Source: Candidatus Accumulibacter aalborgensis
Lineage (GTDB): Bacteria; Pseudomonadota; Gammaproteobacteria; Burkholderiales; Rhodocyclaceae
DNA length: 64,000 nucleotides
NCBI RefSeq assembly: GCF_900089955.1
Contig: NZ_FLQX01000002.1
Location: 20,869-84,868 of the forward strand
Reading direction: 5' to 3'
The notes beneath the pieces were generated by a model. The model did not search any database and had not been told where the DNA came from. It saw nothing but the letters and a program-made list of their open reading frames with translations. Numbering within the stretch: the stretch's first letter is position 1; each line of letters begins with the position of its first letter. Shown in pieces: positions 52,590 to 60,256 of the stretch. The position numbers and the translations under genes were made by a program.

Positions 52590-53042
52590 ATGGATACCAG
52601 AAACCAGGATTTAGCGAAAACACTGTCCAATGGACTGTTCACGGCCGCAACGCTGGGATTTCTGCTGACCGCCTTTGGCCAGGGCGCCCTCGCTGAAATC
52701 ATTTTGGGGGGTCCCGCTCCAGGCGCGAGTGCTGCCGGACAAACGGCCCAGTACAACCGCCAACGGGCCATAGTCGAACAGAGCAGAAATGACAACGGGG
52801 AGTTCTGGGTGAGCCCCAATATCATTTTGAATGACGGCTATTACAATTCGGGCAGGGTCAACGCCCTAGGGGGGATCAATACCCTGGGTGGTGTCGGCGG
52901 CGCAGCGGCCAGCGGGTCGGCTGCCGGCTATGGGGCTGCTTACAACCGACAACGAGCTGTCGTAAATCAAGTCTTCATGGGTGACCACCCGCCGTCGAAC
53001 AACCGTGAGCGTGCCAATGCGTACCGAACAGGCGGCAACTGA
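52590..53042 (+). CDS. Small exported protein with repeated YNRQRA motif
   Basis: 150 residues, no family recognised. An extended N-terminus precedes a signal-type hydrophobic stretch (~15-34) ending GALA. The mature part is rich in Gly, Asn, Ala and Gln and contains two copies of the motif QYNRQRAIVEQ / AYNRQRAVVNQ about 65 residues apart, separated by a Gly-rich segment (ALGGINTLGGVGGAAASGSA). The composition recalls surface amyloid or fibre subunits, but no curlin consensus is visible. It starts 11 bp after the CsgG-like gene. The start is supported mainly by the signal peptide; the ribosome site is weak. Confidence 0.7.
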   Translation: MDTRNQDLAKTLSNGLFTAATLGFLLTAFGQGALAEIILGGPAPGASAAGQTAQYNRQRAIVEQSRNDNGEFWVSPNIILNDGYYNSGRVNALGGINTLGGVGGAAASGSAAGYGAAYNRQRAVVNQVFMGDHPPSNNRERANAYRTGGN

Positions 53043-53164
53043 ACGCCCGCCACGGTGCTGTGCAAGCGCATGGAAGTGGCAATGGCAAACGGCGCGCTGG
53101 AGGCGGAGAAATGGATCATGTCCAGAGCCTTTCACTGTGGACATACACTTGAGCGAGGTTGTCA

Positions 53165-53488
53165 ATGAGGTTCCACATAGCGCCACTGCTGATCGTGTTT
53201 TCGCAGTTGGCTACTGCACAGGTGTCGGTTGATGTGTCCGGGTATGGTGTGAAGAGCGGCTCGGGATCGACTGCTTCGGGCTCCGGGAATACGGCGGTCA
53301 ACGAAACGGGCGTGATTTCTCCCGACGCAGAGATCGAAGGTGTCACGACCATCAATGACAATGTATGGATCGATGGTGTCAAGATCGCTCGGGGAGTCAC
53401 TGAATACTTCTCGAAGAAGACCAGAAAGGCGTATACGATTCGCTGGGGGAAAAAGGGTGAGGGTGCAACCGTAACCGAGAAGCCATGA
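53165..53488 (+). CDS. Small exported protein, Ser/Gly/Asn-rich
   Basis: 107 residues, unrecognised. A signal peptide (MRFHIAPLLIVFSQLATAQ) is followed by a Ser/Gly-rich segment (SGSGSTASGSGNTAVNETG) and a likely beta region (EGVTTINDNVWIDGVKI), ending in a basic tail. GAGCGAGG lies 6 nt before ATG 53165. It could be a secreted subunit or an accessory factor such as CsgE/CsgF, but no specific similarity could be seen. Confidence 0.7.
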   Translation: MRFHIAPLLIVFSQLATAQVSVDVSGYGVKSGSGSTASGSGNTAVNETGVISPDAEIEGVTTINDNVWIDGVKIARGVTEYFSKKTRKAYTIRWGKKGEGATVTEKP

Positions 53489-53530
53489 GTGGCGCCCCGT
53501 GAACAGTCTTTGCTGAAACTGGAGAACGTC

Positions 53531-54433
53531 GTGCAACTGCCTCAATTCATGAATCGCCTGTTTTTATTGCTGGTTCTTGTTGCTACCTTGCTGGGCAGCG
53601 GGCGACTGCATGCTTTCGAGATCAAGGATGGAGATCTGAAAACGATCTTGTATGCCAGGACGGACGTACCTGTCGCGTGGCGTTATACGCCGAACAAAGA
53701 GGTGATTATCCTGGACATGCCAGGGCTGGATTTGTTGGGCCGCACCTTCAACCGGGCGACACAACTCAAGGAGCAGCAATACAGCGAGCCCTACCCGCGC
53801 GTTCTGACCTCGGACGAACTGACCAAGTACATCGGCGCGGCCAACAAGACTTTCGCCACCTTCGCGGGAGGGCACGATCTGCGGGTATCCGATCTGGTTC
53901 AATTTTTCAACCTCGCCGAGCGGGACAAGGTTGAACTCTTCCCTGAGGAGAATGCGCTTCGGGACTTCTTTGTCGAGCAAGGGCTCATGAAGGAGTGGCG
54001 GGGGGTCTACCTGCCGCAAAAGCCCAACACGATCATTCTCGCCATACCTCAGGTGCAGGATCGCGGTAGCGAGCCGGCGGTGACGCGTAATGCCCGCTAT
54101 GCGATTCTTCTCCATGAACTTTCGCATGCAGAATTTTACGGGAATGCGTCCTATAACAGGTACTGTCGAACCTTCTGGGCAGACGCTATGACCGAAGGCC
54201 AGAAGGAGGCGTTCAAGAGGTTTCTTGCCGGCATGCGCTACTCGGTGGACAACCAGGAGCTGCTGATCAACGAGATGCAGGCCTATCTGATGTTTACGCC
54301 CGATGCTGGATCGTTTTCAGCAGGCCGGCTCGGCATTTCTGAAAGCGAGTTGGCAGCACTGCGTGACGCCTTCGTCAAAGGGCGCCCACCGCTTCAACTT
54401 CCTCTGCGTGTCAGGGCCGGAGATTTGCCATGA
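53531..54433 (+). CDS. Exported HExxH metallopeptidase-like protein
   Basis: About 300 residues with a signal peptide (LFLLLVLVATLLGSGRLHA). A zinc-protease motif HELSH occurs in YAILLHELSHAEFYGN, and about 60 residues later NQELLINEMQAYLMFTPD supplies an NExxA-type glutamate, suggesting a gluzincin-like third ligand. The family was not recognised; it resembles uncharacterised putative metallopeptidases. GTG 53531 with GGAGAA upstream is chosen; ATG 53549 also leaves a full signal peptide. Its stop overlaps the next start (ATGA). In this setting it may process exported subunits; that is inference. Confidence 0.72.
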   Translation: MQLPQFMNRLFLLLVLVATLLGSGRLHAFEIKDGDLKTILYARTDVPVAWRYTPNKEVIILDMPGLDLLGRTFNRATQLKEQQYSEPYPRVLTSDELTKYIGAANKTFATFAGGHDLRVSDLVQFFNLAERDKVELFPEENALRDFFVEQGLMKEWRGVYLPQKPNTIILAIPQVQDRGSEPAVTRNARYAILLHELSHAEFYGNASYNRYCRTFWADAMTEGQKEAFKRFLAGMRYSVDNQELLINEMQAYLMFTPDAGSFSAGRLGISESELAALRDAFVKGRPPLQLPLRVRAGDLP

Positions 54434-54738
54434 ATAGGATCTTGTCGATCAAAATTCTCGCGCTCGTAATGGCCAGCCTGGGAAGTTCTCAGTCCTGTCT
54501 TGCGCAAAAGACAAAAATCCAGGGAAATACCGAGATCAATGCTTCCACGAACAACACCACTGCCGTCGCAGTGGGTAACAACGTAGTCGCAAAGAACCGG
54601 GTCGGTGTCATTCAAGGTGAGAAGAAGGGCAATACACGAATCAACGTTTCCGCCGCCAACGTCACGACGGTGACCACGGGACGGAACAAGAAGGCGTGTA
54701 CCAACATAGGAGCGATTGTCAGCGATGAATGCAAATAG
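54430..54738 (+). CDS. Small exported protein with two-copy Asn/Thr/Val repeat
   Basis: 102 residues. A signal peptide ends at about SQSCLAQ; the mature chain is almost entirely two copies of a 36-residue unit. Copy 1 begins GNTEINASTNNTTAVAVGNN and copy 2 GNTRINVSAANVTTVTTGRN, aligned without gaps; copy 2 ends CTNIGAI...CK where copy 1 has KNRVGVI. Alternating polar/hydrophobic residues with Asn and Gly at turns suggest beta-strand stacking, as in amyloid or beta-solenoid subunits, though the curlin Q/N ladder is not matched. It is translationally coupled to the metallopeptidase gene (ATGA overlap). Confidence 0.75.
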   Translation: MNRILSIKILALVMASLGSSQSCLAQKTKIQGNTEINASTNNTTAVAVGNNVVAKNRVGVIQGEKKGNTRINVSAANVTTVTTGRNKKACTNIGAIVSDECK

Positions 54739-55027
54739 AATGAAACTTGCGCGATATGTGGTCTTCGCGCTGTTGTGCGGCGCGTCCGGTGCTTCCCTGG
54801 CCGTTCAGGACCTGAATGCGCGTTCGCAGACGAAAGTGAATAATGCGATGGCAAAGGCTTGGCAAAAAGGCGACCCGAATGATCCTGCCATGCAGAAACA
54901 AGTGGTTAACATTGGAAGTAAGCGGAATAACACCTGCAATGTTAACGTGGGCACGGTGAAGCCGGGGCAAAAGGCCCCGAAGGACATCGTCGTGACGACC
55001 AAGGAAGTTATCAACGTATGCAAGTGA
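54725..55027 (+). CDS. Small exported protein sharing the CxN[IV]G[AT][IV] motif with its neighbour
   Basis: 100 residues from ATG 54725 (AGGAGCG upstream); ATG 54740 is an alternative. A signal peptide ends ASGASLA. The mature C-terminal half contains VVNIGSKRNNTCNVNVGTV and ends VINVCK. The preceding protein has RNKKACTNIGAI and also ends CK. The shared Cys-x-Asn-[Ile/Val]-Gly motif and terminal Cys-Lys suggest related subunits with a disulfide. It overlaps the previous gene by 14 bp. No known family recognised. Confidence 0.7.
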   Translation: MNANRMKLARYVVFALLCGASGASLAVQDLNARSQTKVNNAMAKAWQKGDPNDPAMQKQVVNIGSKRNNTCNVNVGTVKPGQKAPKDIVVTTKEVINVCK

Positions 55028-55035
55028 GAGAGACT

Positions 55036-55641
55036 ATGAAAAAAAGCATGTACCGCATGGCGCTCGTGGCGCTAATGATGCTGTCAAATGGGGCAGTAGT
55101 CATTCCGGCTTTTGCCGCTGGCGATGACACATCCAGCCTTGAGGAATTGAAGCGCGCGATGAGTGAACCGTCGGAAGCGCCGAAGAAGAAGCGGACGCGA
55201 GCGATCGTTTTCGACGGTGATGCTGCGCCAACTCCTGCCGGGGCGCCAGTGATTGGCGGCGGGAGCGCACTGGATTGTGCGGCGCTGCCTCCCGATGCCA
55301 AAGCGATATCGGTCCAGTTTCCCATCCAGTTCCGTCCTGGAAGCGCAGTGATCACACCAGCGTCCGGCGTTACGCTGGTCGAGATTGCTAAGATTCTCTC
55401 CCTCACCCCCGATCGCTGCGTGATCGTCGAAGGGCATACCGACGCCGAGGGAAATCCCGACAGAAATCTGGCCCTGTCGCGTGATCGCGCCAGCGCTGTG
55501 GTCAAGTTCATTGTGGAGAAGGGATCGGTTGACCGTAAACGCCTGGTACCGGTGGGCAAAGGTTCAACCGACTTGGTCAAGGACCTGGATCCTCGTGACG
55601 CAAGAAACCGCCGCGTGGTTTTCAAGGTGGTTGCCAGCTAA
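55036..55641 (+). CDS. OmpA-family peptidoglycan-binding protein
   Basis: 201 residues with a signal peptide (ending IPAFAA), a charged linker with a lysine/arginine patch (PKKKRTRAIVF), then an OmpA C-terminal domain (~95-200). The peptidoglycan-contact motif is in VEGHTDAEGNPDRNLALSRD (Asp) and DPRDARNRRVVFKV (Arg). No beta-barrel or lipobox is present, so it would be periplasmic and bound to peptidoglycan. It starts 8 bp after the previous gene. It probably anchors whatever this cluster assembles to the cell wall. Confidence 0.85.
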   Translation: MKKSMYRMALVALMMLSNGAVVIPAFAAGDDTSSLEELKRAMSEPSEAPKKKRTRAIVFDGDAAPTPAGAPVIGGGSALDCAALPPDAKAISVQFPIQFRPGSAVITPASGVTLVEIAKILSLTPDRCVIVEGHTDAEGNPDRNLALSRDRASAVVKFIVEKGSVDRKRLVPVGKGSTDLVKDLDPRDARNRRVVFKVVAS

Positions 55642-55825
55642 GCAGCGAAACAAAGCTCGCGTTGTGTGCGGAACGTGCTCGTTCCGTTTGCAGGCCACTG
55701 CTGTCGACTGTCGCTCAACGGTGGCTTTTGCGCGTTTCTTTCCTCATCAGAACTTTCTTGCAGGTCGGGCAGTGCGCTTGAGTGCTGCACGTCTGTCCAA
55801 CCGACGTCCATTGTGGAAGCGCATC

Positions 55826-56314
55826 ATGTTCCGATCAAGAACACAAAAGACCATTCTGATGTTCGTTGCCAGCGGCGGCTGCGCGCTGGCTTCGATGTAT
55901 GCGGGCACGGGCTTTGCTGCTGATGCGCAAGCCGGGAACATCTGGGGTGCCCAGATCAAGGTCTCTCGTGACGACGTCGGCATCGAGCGCGACGGGCAAC
56001 GGTTTCCTGGGCTGGTGGGTGCTCGTCTGAGGGAAAAGGACATCATCCGTACGGGCGAAAAAGGCTCGGTCGGCATCATGTTCACCGACAACTCGACGCT
56101 TTCAATGGGCCCTGATTCAGAGGTGGTCTTACGGCGCTATGCCTACGATTCGACAACGTACATGGGTGCCTTCGATGCCTACATCAAACGGGGAAACGTT
56201 TCGCTGCAAACCGGTAACATCGCCAAGCAGACCCCGGAAGCCATGCGCATGTTCACGCCAAAGGCCGAGCTTAGCGGCACCGCCAAGAATTATGTTGTCA
56301 GCGTTGGGGAATAG
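55826..56314 (+). CDS. Exported FecR-domain protein
   Basis: 162 residues with a signal peptide (~5-35, ending GTGFAA) and one FecR domain. Its signature runs RLREKDIIRTGEKGSVGIMF, DNSTLSMGPDSEVVLRRYAY, RGNVSLQTGNIAKQTPEAMR and TPKAELSGTAKNY. Unlike iron-signalling FecR it lacks a cytoplasmic anti-sigma part and no sigma factor is adjacent; such free FecR proteins often sit beside OmpA and CHASE2 genes. ATG 55826 is chosen because the longer frame (from 55481) lies inside the OmpA gene. It follows a 184-bp gap containing a small hairpin (55670-55685) and is 3 bp from the next gene. Confidence 0.82.
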   Translation: MFRSRTQKTILMFVASGGCALASMYAGTGFAADAQAGNIWGAQIKVSRDDVGIERDGQRFPGLVGARLREKDIIRTGEKGSVGIMFTDNSTLSMGPDSEVVLRRYAYDSTTYMGAFDAYIKRGNVSLQTGNIAKQTPEAMRMFTPKAELSGTAKNYVVSVGE

Positions 56315-56317
56315 GGA

Positions 56318-56911
56318 ATGAACAGGCCATTGATCGTACTTGTGCTGTCTCTGACGGTCACCGCTTGCGCACATCGTGACAGCTACGTGCTGCTTCCCGA
56401 CCGCGGCGGGCCAGCGGGAACCCTCACTGTGAAGCCAACTGAAGGTGGTTTGCCGCTCAAGCTCGACCAACCCTACCAGACTGCCACCTCGACCATGAGC
56501 GGAGCATTTGACCAGAGCACGACGAACAAGCAGGATGTGGAGACGCGCTATCGTGCCGCTCTCGGCGCTACCCCACCGGCATTGGTCCGCTTCACGCTGT
56601 ACTTCCTGGAAGGCAGCGATGAACTGACGCCAGCGTCGAAACGTGATCTGGAAGCCGTCATGGTCGAGATCAAGGCGCGCCCGGTTCCCGATATCGTCGT
56701 CGTGGGCCACACCGATAGAGTAGGGTTAGTAGCCGACAACGATCGTCTGGCACTTCGCCGAGCCGAATCTTTCAGAAAGAGGCTCTTGCAGCAGGGAATG
56801 GCCGACGATGCGATCCAGACCGCCGGTCGCGGTGAACGCGAGCCCCTGGTCGACACAGCGGATGAGGTGCCAGAACCGCGTAATCGCAGGATCGAGATCC
56901 TCGTCCGCTAA
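56318..56911 (+). CDS. OmpA-family lipoprotein
   Basis: 197 residues. Lipobox VTAC (Cys near 17) places it in a membrane as a lipoprotein. The OmpA domain (~85-197) includes FTLYFLEGSDELTPASKRDL and VVGHTDRVGLVADNDRLALR. The terminal PRNRRIEILVR holds the peptidoglycan-binding arginine. It is coupled to the FecR gene upstream. Like Pal it would tether a membrane to peptidoglycan; with the other OmpA protein, this cluster encodes two such anchors. Confidence 0.87.
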   Translation: MNRPLIVLVLSLTVTACAHRDSYVLLPDRGGPAGTLTVKPTEGGLPLKLDQPYQTATSTMSGAFDQSTTNKQDVETRYRAALGATPPALVRFTLYFLEGSDELTPASKRDLEAVMVEIKARPVPDIVVVGHTDRVGLVADNDRLALRRAESFRKRLLQQGMADDAIQTAGRGEREPLVDTADEVPEPRNRRIEILVR

Positions 56912-56991
56912 TGCTTTCAAGGGCGTGACAACAGGGTCATATTGAGCTGGCCGCGTGCTAGAATCGCGCCCCGATCCGACCCGGTCTGTCG

Positions 56992-58983
56992 ATGTCCCTA
57001 CTCAACCCCCCGCAACGCGAAGCGATCCGCTATCTCGATGGTCCGCTGCTGGTTCTCGCCGGCGCCGGCTCCGGAAAGACGCGCGTCATCACCGAGAAGA
57101 TCGCCTACCTGATCGAGTCCTGCGGCTTCAACCCGCGCAATATTGCGGCCATCACCTTCACCAACAAGGCGGCGAAGGAAATGCAGGAGCGGGTCAATAA
57201 GCTGCTCGCCGGCAAACCCGCGCAGGGACTGACGATCTCGACCTTTCACGCGCTCGGGGTGCGTATCCTGCGTGAGGAAGCCGTCACGCTGGGCTACAAG
57301 CCCAACTTCTCGATCCTCGATTCCAGCGACTGTTTAGCCATCGTTTCGGAGCTTGCCGGTAGCGTCGACAAGGCCAACATCCGCAAGCTGCAGTCGCTGA
57401 TCTCGAACTGGAAGAGCGCTCTGGTCTCCCCGGATCAAGCGCGCAAGAACGCCCAGGATGAGACGGAGACCCTCGCTGCAAACGCCTTCGCCAGTTATTC
57501 GGGCACTTTGCAGGCCTACCAGGCGGTTGATTTCGATGACCTGATCGCCTTGCCGGTGGCCCTCTTCGAGAACCATCCTGCGGTGCGCGACAAGTGGCAG
57601 AACCGTCTGCGCTATTTGCTGATCGATGAATATCAGGATACCAACGCCAGCCAATACAGGATGCTCCGGCTGCTCGCCGGGCCGCGCGCCGCGTTCACGG
57701 CGGTCGGCGACGACGACCAGGCGATCTATGGCTGGCGGGGAGCCGACATCGAAAACCTGCGAGGGCTGCCGCGCGACTATCCGAACCTCAAGGTGATCAA
57801 ACTCGAACAGAACTACCGCTCGACGGTGCGCATCCTCAAGGCGGCGAACGCCTTGATCGCGCACAACGAAAAACTGTTCGACAAAAAGTTGTGGTCCGAA
57901 CTCGGCCATGGCGACCCGATCACCGTCACCGTCTGCGGCAACAGTGACCAGGAGGCCGAGTCAGTGGTGATGAAGCTGCAGGCGCACCGTTTCGAGCATC
58001 GGGCAGCCTTTGGCGACTATGCCATTCTCTACCGTGGCAACTTCCAGGCGCGCGCGCTTGAACAGTTGCTGCGCAACCAGCGCATCCCCTATCTACTGTC
58101 AGGCGGACAGTCCTTCTTTGACAAGACCGAGATCAAGGACCTCACCTCGTACCTTCGCTTGCTGGCCAATAATGACGACGACCCGGCGTTCATCCGCGCG
58201 GTCAGCACCCCGAGACGCGGCGTCGGCGCCAGTACGCTGCAGGCACTTGGCAGTTATGCCGGCGAACGACGGCTTTCGCTCTTCGCCGCGGCCTTCGAAC
58301 AGGGTTTCGCGCAACGCGTGCCAGCTCGCCAGCTTGCCCCGCTGCTCGAGTTCTGCGAGTTCATCAACCGTCTGCAGGGGCGTGCCGGGAAAGAGCCGGC
58401 GGCGCAGGTGATGCCCGACCTGCTCGCCGCGATCGGTTACGAGGCCTGGTTGTTCGAACACGACGAGGCGCGTACCGCACGCATCAAACTGGCCAATGTG
58501 CAGGACTTCTGCGACTGGCTGGGAAAAAAGGGCGCCGAGGAGAACAAGACGCTGTTCGACCTCACGCAGACGATTGCGCTGATCAACCTGCTCGACAAGA
58601 AAGACTCCGAGGTCGACGCCGTTAAGTTATCGACGCTGCACGCCGCCAAGGGTCTGGAATTCAAACACGTTTTCCTGATCGGCATCGAGGAGGGAGTTCT
58701 GCCTCACCGCGAAGCACAGGCCGACAACCGGATCGAGGAAGAGCGGCGCCTGATGTACGTCGGCATCACCCGCGCGCAACGCTCGCTGCACCTGAGCTAC
58801 GCCGAGAAACGCAAGCAAGGAAGGGAACTGATCGCCTGCCAGGCATCGCGCTTCATCGACGAGATGGGTCGCGAGGACCTTCGCTTCTCTGGCGGCAAGT
58901 CTGAAACCATCCCCGACAAGGCAGCGACCACCGACCGCCTGGCGGCCCTGAAAGCAATGCTTGGCAAGGCAAGCCCCGGCTAG
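56992..58983 (+). CDS. rep: ATP-dependent DNA helicase Rep
   Basis: A 663-residue superfamily 1A 3'-5' helicase that helps replication forks pass obstacles. Landmarks are Walker A LAGAGSGKTRVITEKIAYL (near 25), TFTNKAAKEMQERV, DEYQDTN (motif II), GDDDQAIYGWRGA (motif III), STLHAAKGLEFKHVFLIG (motif V) and VGITRAQRSLHLSYA (motif VI). The start at 56992 directly precedes SLLNPPQREAIRYLDGPLLV, the normal Rep N-terminus. It stands alone after the exported cluster. Confidence 0.95.
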   Translation: MSLLNPPQREAIRYLDGPLLVLAGAGSGKTRVITEKIAYLIESCGFNPRNIAAITFTNKAAKEMQERVNKLLAGKPAQGLTISTFHALGVRILREEAVTLGYKPNFSILDSSDCLAIVSELAGSVDKANIRKLQSLISNWKSALVSPDQARKNAQDETETLAANAFASYSGTLQAYQAVDFDDLIALPVALFENHPAVRDKWQNRLRYLLIDEYQDTNASQYRMLRLLAGPRAAFTAVGDDDQAIYGWRGADIENLRGLPRDYPNLKVIKLEQNYRSTVRILKAANALIAHNEKLFDKKLWSELGHGDPITVTVCGNSDQEAESVVMKLQAHRFEHRAAFGDYAILYRGNFQARALEQLLRNQRIPYLLSGGQSFFDKTEIKDLTSYLRLLANNDDDPAFIRAVSTPRRGVGASTLQALGSYAGERRLSLFAAAFEQGFAQRVPARQLAPLLEFCEFINRLQGRAGKEPAAQVMPDLLAAIGYEAWLFEHDEARTARIKLANVQDFCDWLGKKGAEENKTLFDLTQTIALINLLDKKDSEVDAVKLSTLHAAKGLEFKHVFLIGIEEGVLPHREAQADNRIEEERRLMYVGITRAQRSLHLSYAEKRKQGRELIACQASRFIDEMGREDLRFSGGKSETIPDKAATTDRLAALKAMLGKASPG

Positions 58984-59014
58984 TGCTGACCGACGTACGC
59001 GTTGACGAATGCCT

Positions 59015-59918
59015 TCAGGGGTGAGCGCCGTCGGCAGGCTTGACGTTCGCCTCGGCAAGGCAGCTTTCGATGCGGATCATGGTCTGCGCAATATCCTCGT
59101 CGAGGCCGATCGAGAAACGGATCAAGCCATCGCGCAAGCCTGCCGCTGAACGTTCATCGATCGGTATCTCGGACGAAGTGCTGTGGCCGGGGGTGGTGAA
59201 CAGCGTTTTGAAATAGCCGAGGCTGACGGCCAGGTAACCGACCTTGTCGCGCTGCAGAAGCGTCATCAGGCGATTGGCGGCGGCATGATCGCCGGCGTCG
59301 AGGGTCAACATTCCGCCCCAGCCGTAGCCGGGGTTCATCAGACCGCCAAGCAGCGTGTGGTGTGGATGACTGGCCAGCCCCGGGTAGTGAACCGGGTAAC
59401 CCAGCGCTTCGAGTCGGCGGGCCAGATGCAGCGCGTTGGCCCCATGCTGACGCAGGCGCACATGCAAACTGTGAAGATTCTTGAGAATGCTGGCCGCCCG
59501 CGTGCTGTCGAGCACCGGACCCAGCAGCATGCTCGGACCGGAGTTGATGTCGTTCAGTTGCGCGATGAAGTCGCGCGACGAGACAACGCAACCGGCGACA
59601 CAGTCGCTGGTGCCGTTAACGAATTTGGTCAGACTGTGCACAACGACATCGGCACCATGGCGAAGCGGCGACAGGATCATCGGCGTGAAGGTGTTGTCGA
59701 CCACCAGGCGCGCACCGCTTTCGTGCGCGATGGCGGCCAACGCCGGCAGATCGCTGACTTCGAGCAGCGGGTTACTCAGTGACTCGCAGTAGAGCACGCG
59801 CGTACGTGGCGTCATCGCCGCGCGGACGGCGTCGTGGTTGCACAGGTCGACGAAGCGGGCGTTGACTCCAAAACGCGGCAGCAGGTTCTTGAGCAGGGCA
59901 TGCCGGATTGAAGGCCAT
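59015..59918 (-). pseudogene. Cys/Met-metabolism PLP enzyme with N-terminal deletion
   Basis: Residues from NLLPRFGVNARFVDL onward align with the cystathionine gamma-synthase / methionine gamma-lyase family. They include the PLP lysine (VVVHSLTKFVNGTSDCVAG), the Asp (RLVVDNTFTPM) and the C-terminal GHSTSSEIPIDERSAAGL. About the first 100 residues, which hold the substrate Tyr/Arg and the PLP-phosphate glycines, are missing. A start codon with a good ribosome site (GGAGGG, 7 nt spacing) at 59918 reads only MAFNP before joining the rest out of frame at about 59902. The in-frame extension to 60040 has no family character. Best read as an internal deletion of roughly 300 bp; an assembly error is also possible. 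Confidence 0.75.
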
Positions 59919-60107
59919 GCGGATGCCCTCCGATGGGTGATGGGAAAGCCAACCGTAGCACATGCGGCGTGCCGATGGCAAAGGACGAACTGCCGAATCG
60001 CGGGGCGCGAAAGCGACTCGTTGCGCGCGTCGGAGGCCATGGACCGCTGACTGAGCGTCGCTCACGGCGTGTGTGGCGTGTGTATTCAGCGATTTTCTTG
60101 AAAGTGC

Positions 60108-60136
60108 TTGACCACGCAGCACGTTTTAATTATGAG
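60108..60136 (+). promoter_or_regulatory. Sigma-70 promoter of the dehydrogenase gene at 60257
   Basis: TTGACC (60108-60113) and TATGAG (60131-60136) are separated by exactly 17 bp. The predicted start near 60143 gives a 5' leader of about 115 nt. Confidence 0.55.
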
Positions 60137-60185
60137 TGCACAGTGACGGGCATTGGCCGGTCGGACATCTGGCAGCCGCGACACA

Positions 60186-60222
60186 GGCGAGGCGACTGAG
60201 GCGTTTTCTCAGCCGCCTCGCC
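60186..60222 (+). promoter_or_regulatory. Large hairpin in the 5' leader of the dehydrogenase gene
   Basis: GGCGAGGCG-A-CTGAG pairs with CTCAG-C-CGCCTCGCC (14 pairs, one A/C mismatch) around loop GCGTTTT. It lies 34 nt before the start codon. Flanking TGACGG (60144-60149) and CCGTCA (60221-60226) could form a competing closing stem. No known riboswitch class was recognised. Confidence 0.6.
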
Positions 60223-60256
60223 GTCATCGCACTGTCAGCACCAAGGAAAGATAACG

